Shown: positions 8,598 through 18,500 of the stretch, piece by piece
How the letters are laid out: every line of letters begins with the position of its first letter
Position numbering within the stretch: the stretch's first letter is position 1
Assembly (NCBI GenBank): GCA_004208945.1
Contig: SGPE01000011.1
Coordinates: 1 to 48,727, forward strand
Length of the DNA stretch: 48,727 nt
Source of the DNA: Pseudoalteromonas sp. CO133X
Lineage (GTDB): Bacteria > Pseudomonadota > Gammaproteobacteria > Enterobacterales > Alteromonadaceae
Direction: 5' to 3'
Notes under the pieces: model-generated
What the model saw: only the letters and a program-made list of their open reading frames with translations
Databases searched by the model: none
What the model was told of the DNA's origin: nothing
Made by a program: the position numbers and the translations under genes

Positions 8598-9788
8598 ATG
8601 TCATCTGCTATTTACCTACAAGCTGGACGAGAAAAATCATTAAAAAGAAAGCACCCTTGGGTGTTCTCTAAAGCCATCAAAAAAGTAAAAGGTAAACCAG
8701 GGCTAGGCGATACGGTTACTATTTATGATAATGACGGTAAGTTTCTCGCAATTGCAGCATATAGCCCACAATCACAAATACGCGCACGTGTATGGAGCTT
8801 TAACCAACACGAAGTTATAGACCAAGCCTTCTTCGAAAAACGTCTTCGCCGTGCTTATGATGCACGCCAGCAAGTGATCAGCGAAGGTGGCCTAACAGGC
8901 TTTCGTTTATGTGCTGCTGAGTCTGATTATCTACCAGGTATCACCATCGACAAATTTGATAACGTCCTAGTATGCCAATTATTGAGTGCTGGTGCTGAGC
9001 GTCATAAAGGCGAGATTGTAGCTGCGTTAATGGCTATTTTTCCAAGTTCTGATATCTACGAGCGTTCTGATGTAGACGTGCGTACTAAAGAAGGGTTAGA
9101 TCCAATAAAAGGCGTGCTTTGGGGTAATGCCCCTACTGAGCCTGTGCTTATTGAAGAGAATGGACTAAAGCTTGAAGTAGATATTTTAGAAGGTCATAAA
9201 ACAGGCTTTTACCTAGATCAACGTGATAGCCGTGCAGCCCTTGAACGCTTTTCTAAAGATAAAACCGTTCTCAACTGCTTTAGCTACACGGGCACATTTT
9301 CGCTCTATGCCTTACGAGGCGGTTGTAAACATGTAACCAATGTTGATGTATCACAACCTGCACTTGATACAGCTAAGCGTAATGTAGAGCATAACAACCT
9401 TGATCTAAATAAAGTCGACTTTGTTAAGCAAGATGTATTTAAGTTACTACGCCAATACCGCGATGAAGGTAAACTATTTGATACCATTGTAATGGATCCA
9501 CCTAAATTCGCCGATAATAAAGCACAGCTCACCGGTGCATGTCGTGGTTATAAAGATATCAATATGATTGCGATGCAAATTCTAAAACCAGGTGGAACAT
9601 TACTCACTTTCTCGTGCTCTGGTTTAATGGAACAGAATTTATTTCAAAAAGTCGTAGCTGATGCAGCCCTCGATGCAGGAAAAGAGCTGCTCATCATGGA
9701 GCGATTAAACCAAGCAGCTGACCACCCTATTGCTGGCAGCTACCCAGAAGGTTTTTATCTAAAAGGCTTGATATGTAAAGTTTACTAG
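8598..9788 (+). CDS. rlmI: 23S rRNA m5C1962 methyltransferase RlmI
   Basis: SAM-dependent methyltransferase that methylates C1962 of 23S rRNA in E. coli. From the ATG at 8598 it is 396 residues, the same length as the E. coli enzyme. An N-terminal PUA domain ([22 protein letters not shown]) precedes a central EEHUD-like segment and a C-terminal Rossmann methyltransferase: DQRDSRAAL, the SAM-binding [23 protein letters not shown] and the catalytic-type cysteine in TFSCSGLM. The frame is open upstream to 8487, but those residues do not resemble RlmI and the start at 8598 matches the family. It converges with the PilZ gene, with only three bases between stops. Confidence 0.95.
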   Translation: MSSAIYLQAGREKSLKRKHPWVFSKAIKKVKGKPGLGDTVTIYDNDGKFLAIAAYSPQSQIRARVWSFNQHEVIDQAFFEKRLRRAYDARQQVISEGGLTGFRLCAAESDYLPGITIDKFDNVLVCQLLSAGAERHKGEIVAALMAIFPSSDIYERSDVDVRTKEGLDPIKGVLWGNAPTEPVLIEENGLKLEVDILEGHKTGFYLDQRDSRAALERFSKDKTVLNCFSYTGTFSLYALRGGCKHVTNVDVSQPALDTAKRNVEHNNLDLNKVDFVKQDVFKLLRQYRDEGKLFDTIVMDPPKFADNKAQLTGACRGYKDINMIAMQILKPGGTLLTFSCSGLMEQNLFQKVVADAALDAGKELLIMERLNQAADHPIAGSYPEGFYLKGLICKVY

Positions 9789-9791
9789 GCA

Positions 9792-10082
9792 CTAGTTAAA
9801 ACTGATAATTTCAAGCCCTGCACTTAAGGAGCCATCTGGCTCCTTCGTTGCTCTAATAACTTTTGCTGTTGCATCAAATGATGTGATTGACGTGCTCGTT
9901 GAAGCAATAAGCACGCGGAACATGCTACCTACTTCCACTACGTCATCAAGGTTGACTGCAAGTCCTGTGGCACTTAAATCTGTACATGTTGCCTCTATTT
10001 CATTCCCACTTTCTAAAGGGATGAGTTTGGCAGGTGTGTGGATTTGCATACGTCTAAAATCGCGTTTTTCATCATGAAACAT
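9792..10082 (-). CDS. Single-domain PilZ cyclic-di-GMP-binding protein
   Basis: A 96-residue protein that is essentially one PilZ domain. The cyclic-di-GMP motifs are present: RxxxR at residues 7-11 (RDFRR) and DLSATG at 35-40 (the D/NxSxxG motif). It is therefore a likely cytoplasmic receptor that changes shape on binding cyclic-di-GMP. The start is an ATG with a good Shine-Dalgarno (AGGAAGG) about 10 bases upstream. It lies 12 bases downstream of a stand-alone receiver gene on the same strand, so the two are probably one transcript and may act together. Its target is unknown; motility and polysaccharide control are the usual roles. Confidence 0.9.
   Translation of the reverse strand: MFHDEKRDFRRMQIHTPAKLIPLESGNEIEATCTDLSATGLAVNLDDVVEVGSMFRVLIASTSTSITSFDATAKVIRATKEPDGSLSAGLEIISFN
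9826..9845 (+). terminator. Possible weak terminator downstream of rlmI, inside pilZ
   Basis: AAGGAGCC-ATCT-GGCTCCTT forms a perfect 8-bp stem 38 bases after the rlmI stop, but inside the 3' end of the opposing PilZ gene. The following bases (CGTTGCTC) are not a T tract. It may slow convergent transcription or simply reflect coding sequence. Confidence 0.3.
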
Positions 10083-10094
10083 AAATAATCCTTC

Positions 10095-10508
10095 CTAAAC
10101 CACTGTTTTTATTTTCTCAATGAGTGTTTTCACAGAGAAAGGTTTTACCACATAAGCGTCGCAACCAGCCTCAAAGCCTGCTTTTTGCTCAAGCTCTGAC
10201 TCTAAACCCGACACCATAACCACTGGAATCTGCTCAGTTTCTGGTGTGTTTTTTAATAGCCGACATGTATCATAGCCATCCAGCCCAGGCATACAAACAT
10301 CTAATAGAATTGCATCTGGCGGATCAGCAATAGCAGACGATAAACAGGTCGTGCCTGAGTTTGCATAGCTTAAAGAAAACTCGAGGCCCAGTGATGCTTT
10401 GAGCATTTCGAAATTAAAATACTCATCATCCACAACTAAAATTTCAAGCTGTTGCTTTCTTTGTGAGCGCTCGGGAACAGCAATCGGTTTTTCCTTTTCA
10501 ATGCCCAC
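10095..10508 (-). CDS. Stand-alone receiver-domain response regulator (CheY-like)
   Basis: A 137-residue protein with a short charged N-terminus and one receiver domain: acidic pair D27-D28 in LVVDDEY, phospho-Asp D70 in LLDVCMP, the switch Ser in MVSGLE (residue 100) and Lys 122 in VVKPF. No output domain is attached, so it must act on a partner. Translation appears to begin at GTG: AAGGAGG lies just upstream, and an ATG there overlaps the GTG but is out of frame (ATGTG). Eight codons of family-unlike sequence precede the domain. It is the first gene of a pair with the PilZ protein (12-base gap). The sensor kinase is not obvious; the MHYT hybrid kinase nearby is one candidate. Confidence 0.9.
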   Translation of the reverse strand: MGIEKEKPIAVPERSQRKQQLEILVVDDEYFNFEMLKASLGLEFSLSYANSGTTCLSSAIADPPDAILLDVCMPGLDGYDTCRLLKNTPETEQIPVVMVSGLESELEQKAGFEAGCDAYVVKPFSVKTLIEKIKTVV

Positions 10509-10512
10509 ATGA

Positions 10513-10519
10513 CCTCCTT
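10513..10519 (-). promoter_or_regulatory. Strong Shine-Dalgarno deciding a GTG start
   Basis: On the minus strand TAAGGAGGTCATGTGG places a near-perfect ribosome-binding site four bases before the in-frame GTG at 10508. The overlapping ATG at 10510 reads another frame, so ribosomes choose between two starts two bases apart. Confidence 0.6.
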
Positions 10520-10585
10520 AGTTAATGTCTGTGGTTTATATGCGCAACAACGCAAACTTTATTGCACATACACGCCTATAATGAA

Positions 10586-13500
10586 TTATAACTCAGATTC
10601 TTTAATTGCGTTTAAAACTCGCTTTGCAGATACAGGATAAGGTGTCCCTAATGTTTGTGCAAATAAAGAAACGCGTAATTCTTGTTGCATCCAAAAAAGC
10701 GTTACAATCTCTTGTGGTATTGGCATCCCCTTTGGAATTTTATTAGCAAGTTTTTGATATTGCTCAGCCACTTTTTCAAGCTCAAGAACACATAAACGAT
10801 CACGATTAGGATCAACAGGCAACTTCTCTAAACGTCGCTCTATTGCTTTCAAATATCGAATTAAGTCAGTCATTTTAGCTGCGCCATGTTGACTAACAAA
10901 TCCCTTAAAAACTAAACTTTGCAGCTGTGCTTTAATATCACCATGAGCTGTGATCATGGTTAAATCAACACGCCCTTTCATGCGCTTATTAAGTCCATGA
11001 GCAATACTTAACACTTGCTCAACTTGAGTGGCAATTTCTACAACCGTATCGCCAAGCTCGCCACGAATTTTCTCTTTGGCTTGTTCAAACGCCTGCTCAG
11101 TACGAATATTGCCGTACTTAATTAGTAAGCTATCAACAGCGGCCGCAATACAGTCATCAATTAAGTCATTGACCTTACCAAACGGATTAAAGTACAAACC
11201 AAGTTTCGACTTATTTGGTAAGTTTTGTTGTAAGTATTTAATCGGAGATGGCACATTTAAAAGCACTAAACGACGCAAGCCCTGTTGATGGGCTTGTTGC
11301 GCTTTTTGTTCGTTATCGAATAGCTCAACGGCTGCGGAGTCTTTTTTGTCAACCAAAGCAGGAAACGCCTTGATTTCATATTGACCTTGCTTTTTAACAT
11401 AGGAAGAAGGTAATTCACCAAAGCTCCACTGTGTTAAGTCCGTCTTCTCTATGCCTTTATCAGCTACTTTCGATAAAGTATCGGTTACTTTACCTTGTAA
11501 TTGCGCTTTCAGCTTCTCTAAATTTAGCCCACGAGCAAGTAACTTATCGTGTTCATCACGTACTTCAAACTGTAAACGTAAATGTGGCGCGAGCGTTGTT
11601 AAGTCCCAAGCTTCAGGGTCAACGCGTACCCCTGTCATACGCAATAAACGCATACTTATGGCATCAAGTAAGTTGCCCTGCATTGGCTCAATTGCTGCAA
11701 GTACAGCATCGGCGTAGTTTGGGGCTGGTACAAAATTACGGCGTAGTGTTTTTGGCAATGACTTAATTAATGCGCAAATAAGTTCATGTCTAAACGCAGG
11801 GATATGCCAATCAAAGCCGATTTCTTGAACTTGGTTAAGTAACGCAACAGGAATTTGAACCGCCACACCATCAACCGCTTGCCCTGGATCAAAATGATAG
11901 GTCAATGGCAATAATAAATTATCTTGTTGCCATGTATCGGGGTAATCAAACTCGGTGACATGATCAGCGCCATGCTGCATTAGCTCATCGCGTGACATAT
12001 GCAAAAAGCGTTTATCTTTTTGCTTTTGTCCCTTCCACCATTTATTAAACGCGGCACGATTATTTACATCCGCAGGTATCTTTTTGTCGTAAAACTCATA
12101 CAGTGTTTGCTCATCAACGAGGATATCGCGACGGCGAGACTTATTCTCTAGCACCTGAATATCGTCAATTAGCTCTTGGTTGTACTGTAAAAAGCCTTCA
12201 TTTTGACCAAGTTCTTGTTCAACCAAAGCGCTGCGAATAAACAGTTCTCTGCTTACTTTAGGATCAATATTGCTGTATACACAACGACGTTTATTAACAA
12301 TGAGGAGGCCATATAATGTTTGCTGCTCAAAGGCGATAACAGCACCTGGTTTTTTCTCCCAATGTGGCTCACTGTAGCTGCGTTTGACTAAATGCTGCGC
12401 AAAGCCCTCAACCCATTTCAGATCGATACGGGCATTGATACGAGCGTACAGCTTACTTGTTTCCACCAGCTCTGCAGCCATGATCCATTTAGGACTCTTT
12501 TTAAATAGCGCTGAGCCTGGAAAAATATGGAACTGACTATTACGTGCACCTTTGTACACTTGTTTTTCGTCTTTAAAGCCAATATGACTTAGCATACCGC
12601 TCAATAGCGACTGATGAATACGATCACTGTCAGCTACGTTCGTCGTGGCTTTCATGCCCATTTCGTTACACACAGTAGAAAGCTGATAAACAATATCTTG
12701 CCACTCACGAATACGCATATAAGCTAAAAAATCTTTTTGACACAGTTTTCTGAATTGACTATTGCTTAACTCACTTTGCTGCTCTTCTAGGTAATTCCAC
12801 AGATTTAAAAATGCAATAAAGTCTGAATCAGGATCATCAAAACGGCCATGTTTTTCATCGGCTGCGCCACGCTTTTCTTGCGGTCGCTCACGCGGGTCTT
12901 GAATTGACAGTGCCGCGACAATAATAATTACTTCGCGAAGAGCGCCAAGCCCATCCGCTGTAAGCACCATTTTTGCTAAACGGGGATCAACAGGTAATCG
13001 ACTTAAACTACGTCCTGATTTAGTTAATTCTGTTTGTTTGTGGCGTTTAGCAGGTTTAACTGCTTCAAGTTCTTCGAGTAAGGTTAAACCATCATTGATG
13101 TTACGACTGTCTGGCGCTTGTACAAACGGAAACTGCTGCATGTCCCCTAGGCCAAGACCAAGCATTTGCAAAATAACCGAGGCTAGATTAGTACGTAAAA
13201 TTTCTGGGTCAGTGAATTCTGGTCGTGAATTAAAATCATCTTCGCTGTATAAGCGAATACAAATACCCGCTTCAATACGACCACAACGGCCCTTACGCTG
13301 GTTGGCACTGGCTTGTGAGATTGCCTCTATTGGTAAGCGTTGTACTTTAGTACGGTAGCTGTAACGACTAATTCGTGCAGTACCTGGGTCAATAACATAA
13401 CGAATACCAGGTACAGTCAGTGATGTTTCGGCTACATTTGTCGCTAAAATAATGTGGCGGCGAGAATGAGGAGCAAATATACGGTTTTGCTCGGCGTTCG

Positions 13501-14476
13501 AGAGCCGCGAATATAAAGGCAATACGTCGGTGCCCTTTAAGTTACGCTTTGATAACGCATCAGCTGTATCGCGAATTTCACGCTCACCATTCATAAAAAT
13601 TAGGATGTCACCGGGGCCTTCTTCACACAGCTCATCAACGGCATCAAAAATACCTTGCAACTGGTCGCCATCGGCTTCCATTTCGTCTTTATTAATATCT
13701 GTGGTTGGGCGATAACGTACTTCCACAGGGAAAGTACGTCCCGATACTTCAATTATCGGCGCGTCATCAAAATGTTTCGAGAATCTTTCAGGATCGATAG
13801 TTGCCGAGGTAATAATGACTTTGAGGTCGGGGCGTTTTGGTAATAAGTTCTTTAAATAACCCAAAATAAAATCAATATTAAGGCTACGCTCGTGCGCCTC
13901 ATCGATAATAATCGTGTCATATTGGTTTAAATAACGATCTTGTTGGATTTCAGCCAGTAAAATACCATCGGTCATCAACTTGATATAACTGTTGTCTGAA
14001 ACCTGATCACTAAAACGAATTTTAAAACCGACCTGCTGACCAAGCTCACATTGCATCTCTTCTGCGATACGGTTGGCAACGCTACGAGCGGCCAAACGCC
14101 GTGGCTGTGTATGGCCAATATAACCCTCAACCCCACGGCCTAGCTCTAAGCACATTTTCGGTATTTGTGTCGTTTTACCTGAGCCGGTTTCACCTGCAAT
14201 GATCACCACTTGGTTATTGGCAATCGCCTGTTTAATATCCTCTTTCTTTTGACTAACAGGCAGCTGTTCAGGGTAAGTTACTGTTGGTAAGGCTGCTACA
14301 CGCTGAACACGTAATTGCTGCGAGCGGGCAATATCTTCTGCGATTTTTTGCGCTATGTTCGCTTGCTTTGTTTCATCGTTGATTTTTTTGATGCCATGCA
14401 GGCGTTTTTTGAGGATGAATTGATCTTTGCGTAAGCATGTTTTTAATTCGCCGAACAGCGGACCTAGGTTAACCAC
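10586..14476 (-). CDS. hrpA: ATP-dependent RNA helicase HrpA (DEAH box)
   Basis: A large DEAH/RHA-family RNA helicase of 1296 residues, close to the 1300 of E. coli HrpA. That enzyme unwinds RNA and has been linked to rescue of stalled ribosomes and to fimbrial mRNA processing. The Walker A motif GETGSGKTT is at about 95-103, followed by HTQPRRLAARSVA (Ia), DEAHERSLN (II), ITSATID (III), ILATNVAETSLT (V) and QRKGRCGRIEAG (VI). The HA2, OB-fold and long C-terminal HrpA-specific (DUF3418) regions follow. It sits alone on the minus strand between the exported cyclophilin and the receiver-PilZ pair. Confidence 0.96.
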   Translation of the reverse strand: MVNLGPLFGELKTCLRKDQFILKKRLHGIKKINDETKQANIAQKIAEDIARSQQLRVQRVAALPTVTYPEQLPVSQKKEDIKQAIANNQVVIIAGETGSGKTTQIPKMCLELGRGVEGYIGHTQPRRLAARSVANRIAEEMQCELGQQVGFKIRFSDQVSDNSYIKLMTDGILLAEIQQDRYLNQYDTIIIDEAHERSLNIDFILGYLKNLLPKRPDLKVIITSATIDPERFSKHFDDAPIIEVSGRTFPVEVRYRPTTDINKDEMEADGDQLQGIFDAVDELCEEGPGDILIFMNGEREIRDTADALSKRNLKGTDVLPLYSRLSNAEQNRIFAPHSRRHIILATNVAETSLTVPGIRYVIDPGTARISRYSYRTKVQRLPIEAISQASANQRKGRCGRIEAGICIRLYSEDDFNSRPEFTDPEILRTNLASVILQMLGLGLGDMQQFPFVQAPDSRNINDGLTLLEELEAVKPAKRHKQTELTKSGRSLSRLPVDPRLAKMVLTADGLGALREVIIIVAALSIQDPRERPQEKRGAADEKHGRFDDPDSDFIAFLNLWNYLEEQQSELSNSQFRKLCQKDFLAYMRIREWQDIVYQLSTVCNEMGMKATTNVADSDRIHQSLLSGMLSHIGFKDEKQVYKGARNSQFHIFPGSALFKKSPKWIMAAELVETSKLYARINARIDLKWVEGFAQHLVKRSYSEPHWEKKPGAVIAFEQQTLYGLLIVNKRRCVYSNIDPKVSRELFIRSALVEQELGQNEGFLQYNQELIDDIQVLENKSRRRDILVDEQTLYEFYDKKIPADVNNRAAFNKWWKGQKQKDKRFLHMSRDELMQHGADHVTEFDYPDTWQQDNLLLPLTYHFDPGQAVDGVAVQIPVALLNQVQEIGFDWHIPAFRHELICALIKSLPKTLRRNFVPAPNYADAVLAAIEPMQGNLLDAISMRLLRMTGVRVDPEAWDLTTLAPHLRLQFEVRDEHDKLLARGLNLEKLKAQLQGKVTDTLSKVADKGIEKTDLTQWSFGELPSSYVKKQGQYEIKAFPALVDKKDSAAVELFDNEQKAQQAHQQGLRRLVLLNVPSPIKYLQQNLPNKSKLGLYFNPFGKVNDLIDDCIAAAVDSLLIKYGNIRTEQAFEQAKEKIRGELGDTVVEIATQVEQVLSIAHGLNKRMKGRVDLTMITAHGDIKAQLQSLVFKGFVSQHGAAKMTDLIRYLKAIERRLEKLPVDPNRDRLCVLELEKVAEQYQKLANKIPKGMPIPQEIVTLFWMQQELRVSLFAQTLGTPYPVSAKRVLNAIKESEL

Positions 14477-14541
14477 CCGATACCCTTATATTTATCTACT
14501 TTTAGACTGAGTATTGTAACAAACAATTTATAGCCAAACTA

Positions 14542-14572
14542 CTTGAGTGCGCGAGAATTAAACGCACTCAAG
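14542..14572 (-). terminator. Hairpin after the cyclophilin gene, possible terminator
   Basis: CTTGAGTGCG and CGCACTCAAG form a perfect 10-bp stem around an 11-base loop, 17 bases past the stop of the cyclophilin gene and upstream of hrpA. The 3' flank on the minus strand is TAGTTTGG, only weakly T-rich, so termination may be partial. Confidence 0.55.
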
Positions 14573-14589
14573 AGAATTTGAATAGAGGG

Positions 14590-15462
14590 TTATTTAACTC
14601 GCTCTGTAGGAATAGGCATGGCACATACATCAATATAATTTGCACTTTGCACAAACCATTCGCCCATCCGGTTTTTACGCGCCTCAATGAGTTCCACAAA
14701 TGACGACGAGTCAGTTTTCATTACTTTAAATTGGCTTGTATCTTCCTCACTAATATCAGCTAACACTTGCATGTCAGTGATTGGGTTAAATACTTCACCT
14801 TTTGTGGGCGTTCGACTCAACAAGTTAAAATGCTCCATCCCCTCCAGAACACGGCCAAACACCGTTGTATTTCGGTCTAAATAACGCTGCGCGTTACCTA
14901 TCGTCACATAAAATTCGGTTCCGCCGCTATTGATATCATTATCGCGTGCCATCGCAAAAATACCAGGACAATGAGCCTGCCAAGTTTGTGTTTGCGCTTC
15001 ATTCTGAGCAACAGCAAAACCATTTAAAAAGCCTGTTTTTGTGGCATAACCATCAGGGTCTTGAAGCTGAGTAATGGATAACGGTTTTTTTGTTTGGTAA
15101 TAAAATTCGGCGGGAAGTGCTGTTTTTGCTGTTTTGGGTGTTTTTGTTTCACTTGAATCCCCCCCTTGCGCGACAAAACCTTCAACAAAGCGGTAGACAT
15201 TCAAGCCTTTGTAAAAACCTTCTCTGGCGAGCAGCTTCATATTTTCTGCGTGCTTCGGGGCGAGCATTTCATTTAACTCTATATACGCAGCCCCAGTCGG
15301 TAAGGTGAGTTTGAGAATGTTGTTTGCTGATACTGTTCGCCACTGTGACTTATCAGCCGTTTTAATGATATCTGCTGCCGAGCGCTTTTCAACTTGCTCA
15401 GCAGCGTATAAAGAGACAGATAAAAGTGTGCTAAAACACACCGTTAATAGAGTTAGTTTCAT
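14590..15462 (-). CDS. Exported cyclophilin-type peptidyl-prolyl cis-trans isomerase
   Basis: A 290-residue protein with a clear signal peptide (MKLTLLTVCFSTLLSVSLYA, cleavage probably after YAA), so it acts in the periplasm. A cyclophilin domain covers about 45-240, with recognisable family blocks: IELNEMLAPKHAENMKLLAREGFYKG, YRFVEGFVAQGGD, GIFAMARD, GGTEFYVTIG and TVFGRVLEGME. It is longer than PpiA of E. coli (about 190), with an insertion after GGD and a C-terminal extension of about 50 residues. The likely role is proline isomerisation during folding of exported proteins. It lies 88 bases downstream of tamB on the same strand, which suggests, but does not prove, a link to envelope assembly. 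Confidence 0.9.
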   Translation of the reverse strand: MKLTLLTVCFSTLLSVSLYAAEQVEKRSAADIIKTADKSQWRTVSANNILKLTLPTGAAYIELNEMLAPKHAENMKLLAREGFYKGLNVYRFVEGFVAQGGDSSETKTPKTAKTALPAEFYYQTKKPLSITQLQDPDGYATKTGFLNGFAVAQNEAQTQTWQAHCPGIFAMARDNDINSGGTEFYVTIGNAQRYLDRNTTVFGRVLEGMEHFNLLSRTPTKGEVFNPITDMQVLADISEEDTSQFKVMKTDSSSFVELIEARKNRMGEWFVQSANYIDVCAMPIPTERVK

Positions 15463-15550
15463 TGTTATTATCTTTTAAGTTGTTGACAACTCAGCCTATT
15501 AACTTCTGCTTTATTACGCAAGTAAAAGTGTACGAAAATGCTAAGAGGGA

Positions 15551-18500
15551 CTAGTCCCAGTCAAACTTATAGAGAATATCAACGTTTTGATAGAGCCCAC
15601 TGGTTACTTCGATGTACAGTTGCGACAACAGTTGGTAACGCACAGCCACTTCACTTAACGAGTCAAAAATTCCCACACTGTATTTTACTTGTATACCAGG
15701 AGTTAGATAGCCTGAAATTTCTACTTTAGTATCATCGCCACTGCCTTTTGAGCTCAAGCTGACATCAGATAAACCAAAGCTTTCTCCTATTTTAGAGACG
15801 ACCCCTTCACTACGGTTCACCCCTTGAGCTAGCAAAAGTTGCGTAAGCATTGCATCCGTTGAACTATCCCCTTCGTCTAGCGGTTGACCATTCAAAAGAT
15901 ACGCCAGTGCTTGTGCTTGGTCCATGGCAGGCTCTGAATAAACTTTCAAGGAGGGTTGCTCAACATTCCCCGTTAAAGTGATCCCCGCAATAACCCCATT
16001 TGAAGTGTTTTCTGGATTTCTAATTGCTTTAATATTGAGATAAGGTTTATCAATCGAACCACTGAAACCAACCTGCCCTGTACGAATTTGCAAGTCTTGA
16101 CCAAATGCACGATAAGTACCGTCGATTAGATTTAACTCACCCGTTGCGATCATAGGAGTGGTTTGATCCATACTAATATTTATATCACCTGCTACTTTTG
16201 ATTTGAGGCCAAATGAATCGATACGTACATCATTCTCCACTAAAAGCTTCAAATTAATAGCGTAATCAAACGGGGCTTTTTCAGTTTGTTGCTGCTTTAT
16301 ATCTACAATGACTTCATCATCACTCACTTGCACAGCACCTTCGGGAAGCTCTTCTATTTCAATTCTGCCCCATGGCACGACAACCTGACCATCTAAATTA
16401 AATGCACGATTTTTTAATGACATAGTAATTTCTGGCGAGACCTTAAATGTGACATCTTGCTGCGCACGAACGAAAAACTCATTCCCCTCTAGTTTCACAT
16501 TCACATCTGGCAACTCAGCTTGCCAATCAATATCACCCGACAAATTGAGTGAACCACCTTCTGCGTCTTTCAGCTTGCCTGTGATCTCTGCGCTTTGGTT
16601 ATTAAATGCAATATCAACGTGCGAGTCTTGCAATGAAACGGGTAAAGTCGCACCATCTAAGTTAACTTGCTCGATATTTAACTCACCATTTAGCAAAGGC
16701 TCTTTCAGTGTGCCTGCAACGTTCAACTTGCCTTTAATTTCTCCGGTTAGTTGCTCTAGCGAACCAATAAACGGCTGAATATTTGTCAGCAAGATCTTTT
16801 CAATTTCTAGCTCGCCAGATAAATTTTGATTAGCTTGTATATCATCGATATTAAGGTGTGACGTCACTTTACCAAGTACCGAAGAGTCAAGTGTGGCCTC
16901 TAATTTGCCAATACTGGCATCACTCATCGCCGACAAGTTAAGCGCTTCAATAGGCAGTTTATAGACACTTGCGTCATCTATCAGTGTGGCTGCAAGTTCG
17001 CTAGTACTCATATTGGCACGCAATGTTTTAAGCGCGCCATCAGCCCAATTAGCCACAAACTCGCCGTTTGCTGAACCGCTGACTTTAATATTCTCAGGTA
17101 TAAATCGGTTAAACTCTGGGAGTGATAACGCTGCTAACTGCGCATTTAGCTGACCAAGCTGCTTAGTCTGCTGAAGTGTATTAACACAAAGCTTTGAGCT
17201 TGCACTTTGCCAACAATGATCAGCAATATGAAAGTCGAGCGTATTTATATCGACATTTGCTTTAATCGCTTTATCTGTGGTTAAACGTATATGATTATCG
17301 GTAATTAAAATATTACTTAAACTACCTTGCCATTTATCTTTTTTAAGTTGCCCATTGATATCCAGAGATGCTTTTCCTTGGTCCGCATCTAAAAGCAGCC
17401 TCAAATGATGATCAACCTTGTCACCAGTCACATTAAGCTCTACCTGATTAATCTTATTATCTGCGATGTTTGCAGAATCGAGAATAAGCGATATATCTGT
17501 TTGCCAGTCGGCAGCATAGTCGAACTGACCTTTAAGTGTTAATCCATCAATTTGAAGATCTTGATAGCTCAAGGTATTAAGAGCTAAATTCAAATCAACC
17601 ACAGGGGCTAAACGCTCGCCACGAATAACAAGGTCTGCATTCCCTTTGCCTTGCATGGGTAAAATTTCTTGCTCGGCGGCATCTAAGCGTAGCTTGCCAT
17701 CTACACGCCAACTTTCATCAACTTGACCAGACAGAGCGAGTTCATTACTGCCACTTTTTAGTTGCAGTTTATCGAAGCTCGCATGCAGGCTGCTATCAAG
17801 TTTAAAGTCTGATTCTAGACTTACGGGTACATCGTTTACAGTACCATTAATTGTAGTATTCTCGACTGCCAACTGCCAGTCAGTACCTGTTAAACCAAAT
17901 GATCCTTTGAAGCCACCTGATAAATCACTACTCATAGCATCAGTTAAATACTGTGCTTTTAAGTGTTCAAGTTTGCCGTTAAATTCAGTATTTACACCTT
18001 TTGACCAATCAACCGATGCGTGAATAATTGCTTGGCTTTCATTAGCATTTAACTTTAGTTGCTCAAGCTTTGCCCCTGTTAAACTTCCTTGCAATTGGCT
18101 ACTAACTGACACCTGAGGATATGCGCCAAGTTGGCTAATTAAATCAATTTTAACTTTATAATCGTTTGCATGCCCTTGCCCATGTAAATCTAGCTTTGAA
18201 AGATTTAGTTGTTCAGCGCCTGCGTCCAGCGACCACTTATTCACACGACCCGTTAAACTAAATGGAAAGTTATCTTTTTGCAGGTTGACTTGCGCATCCA
18301 CGTTTAAAGGGTACTGTCCTTGTGTTAGCAACGTCACATTTAAATCAGCTAACGTCCCTGTTAGATCAAGTTTTAACTGATGATTAGGGTGGGTTAGAGC
18401 AACATGACCTTGCACTGAGTTATGCGCATTAAGTTCAGCAAATAAATCAGTGTTTAACTGCCAATCATTGTATTGTGCGTCAAGCTTTTCAACTCTCACT

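Noticed and set aside
15547..15558. Palindrome GGGACTAGTCCC at the tamB stop
   Set aside because: Only a 4-bp stem is possible with a minimal loop and no T tract follows, so it is not a convincing terminator.
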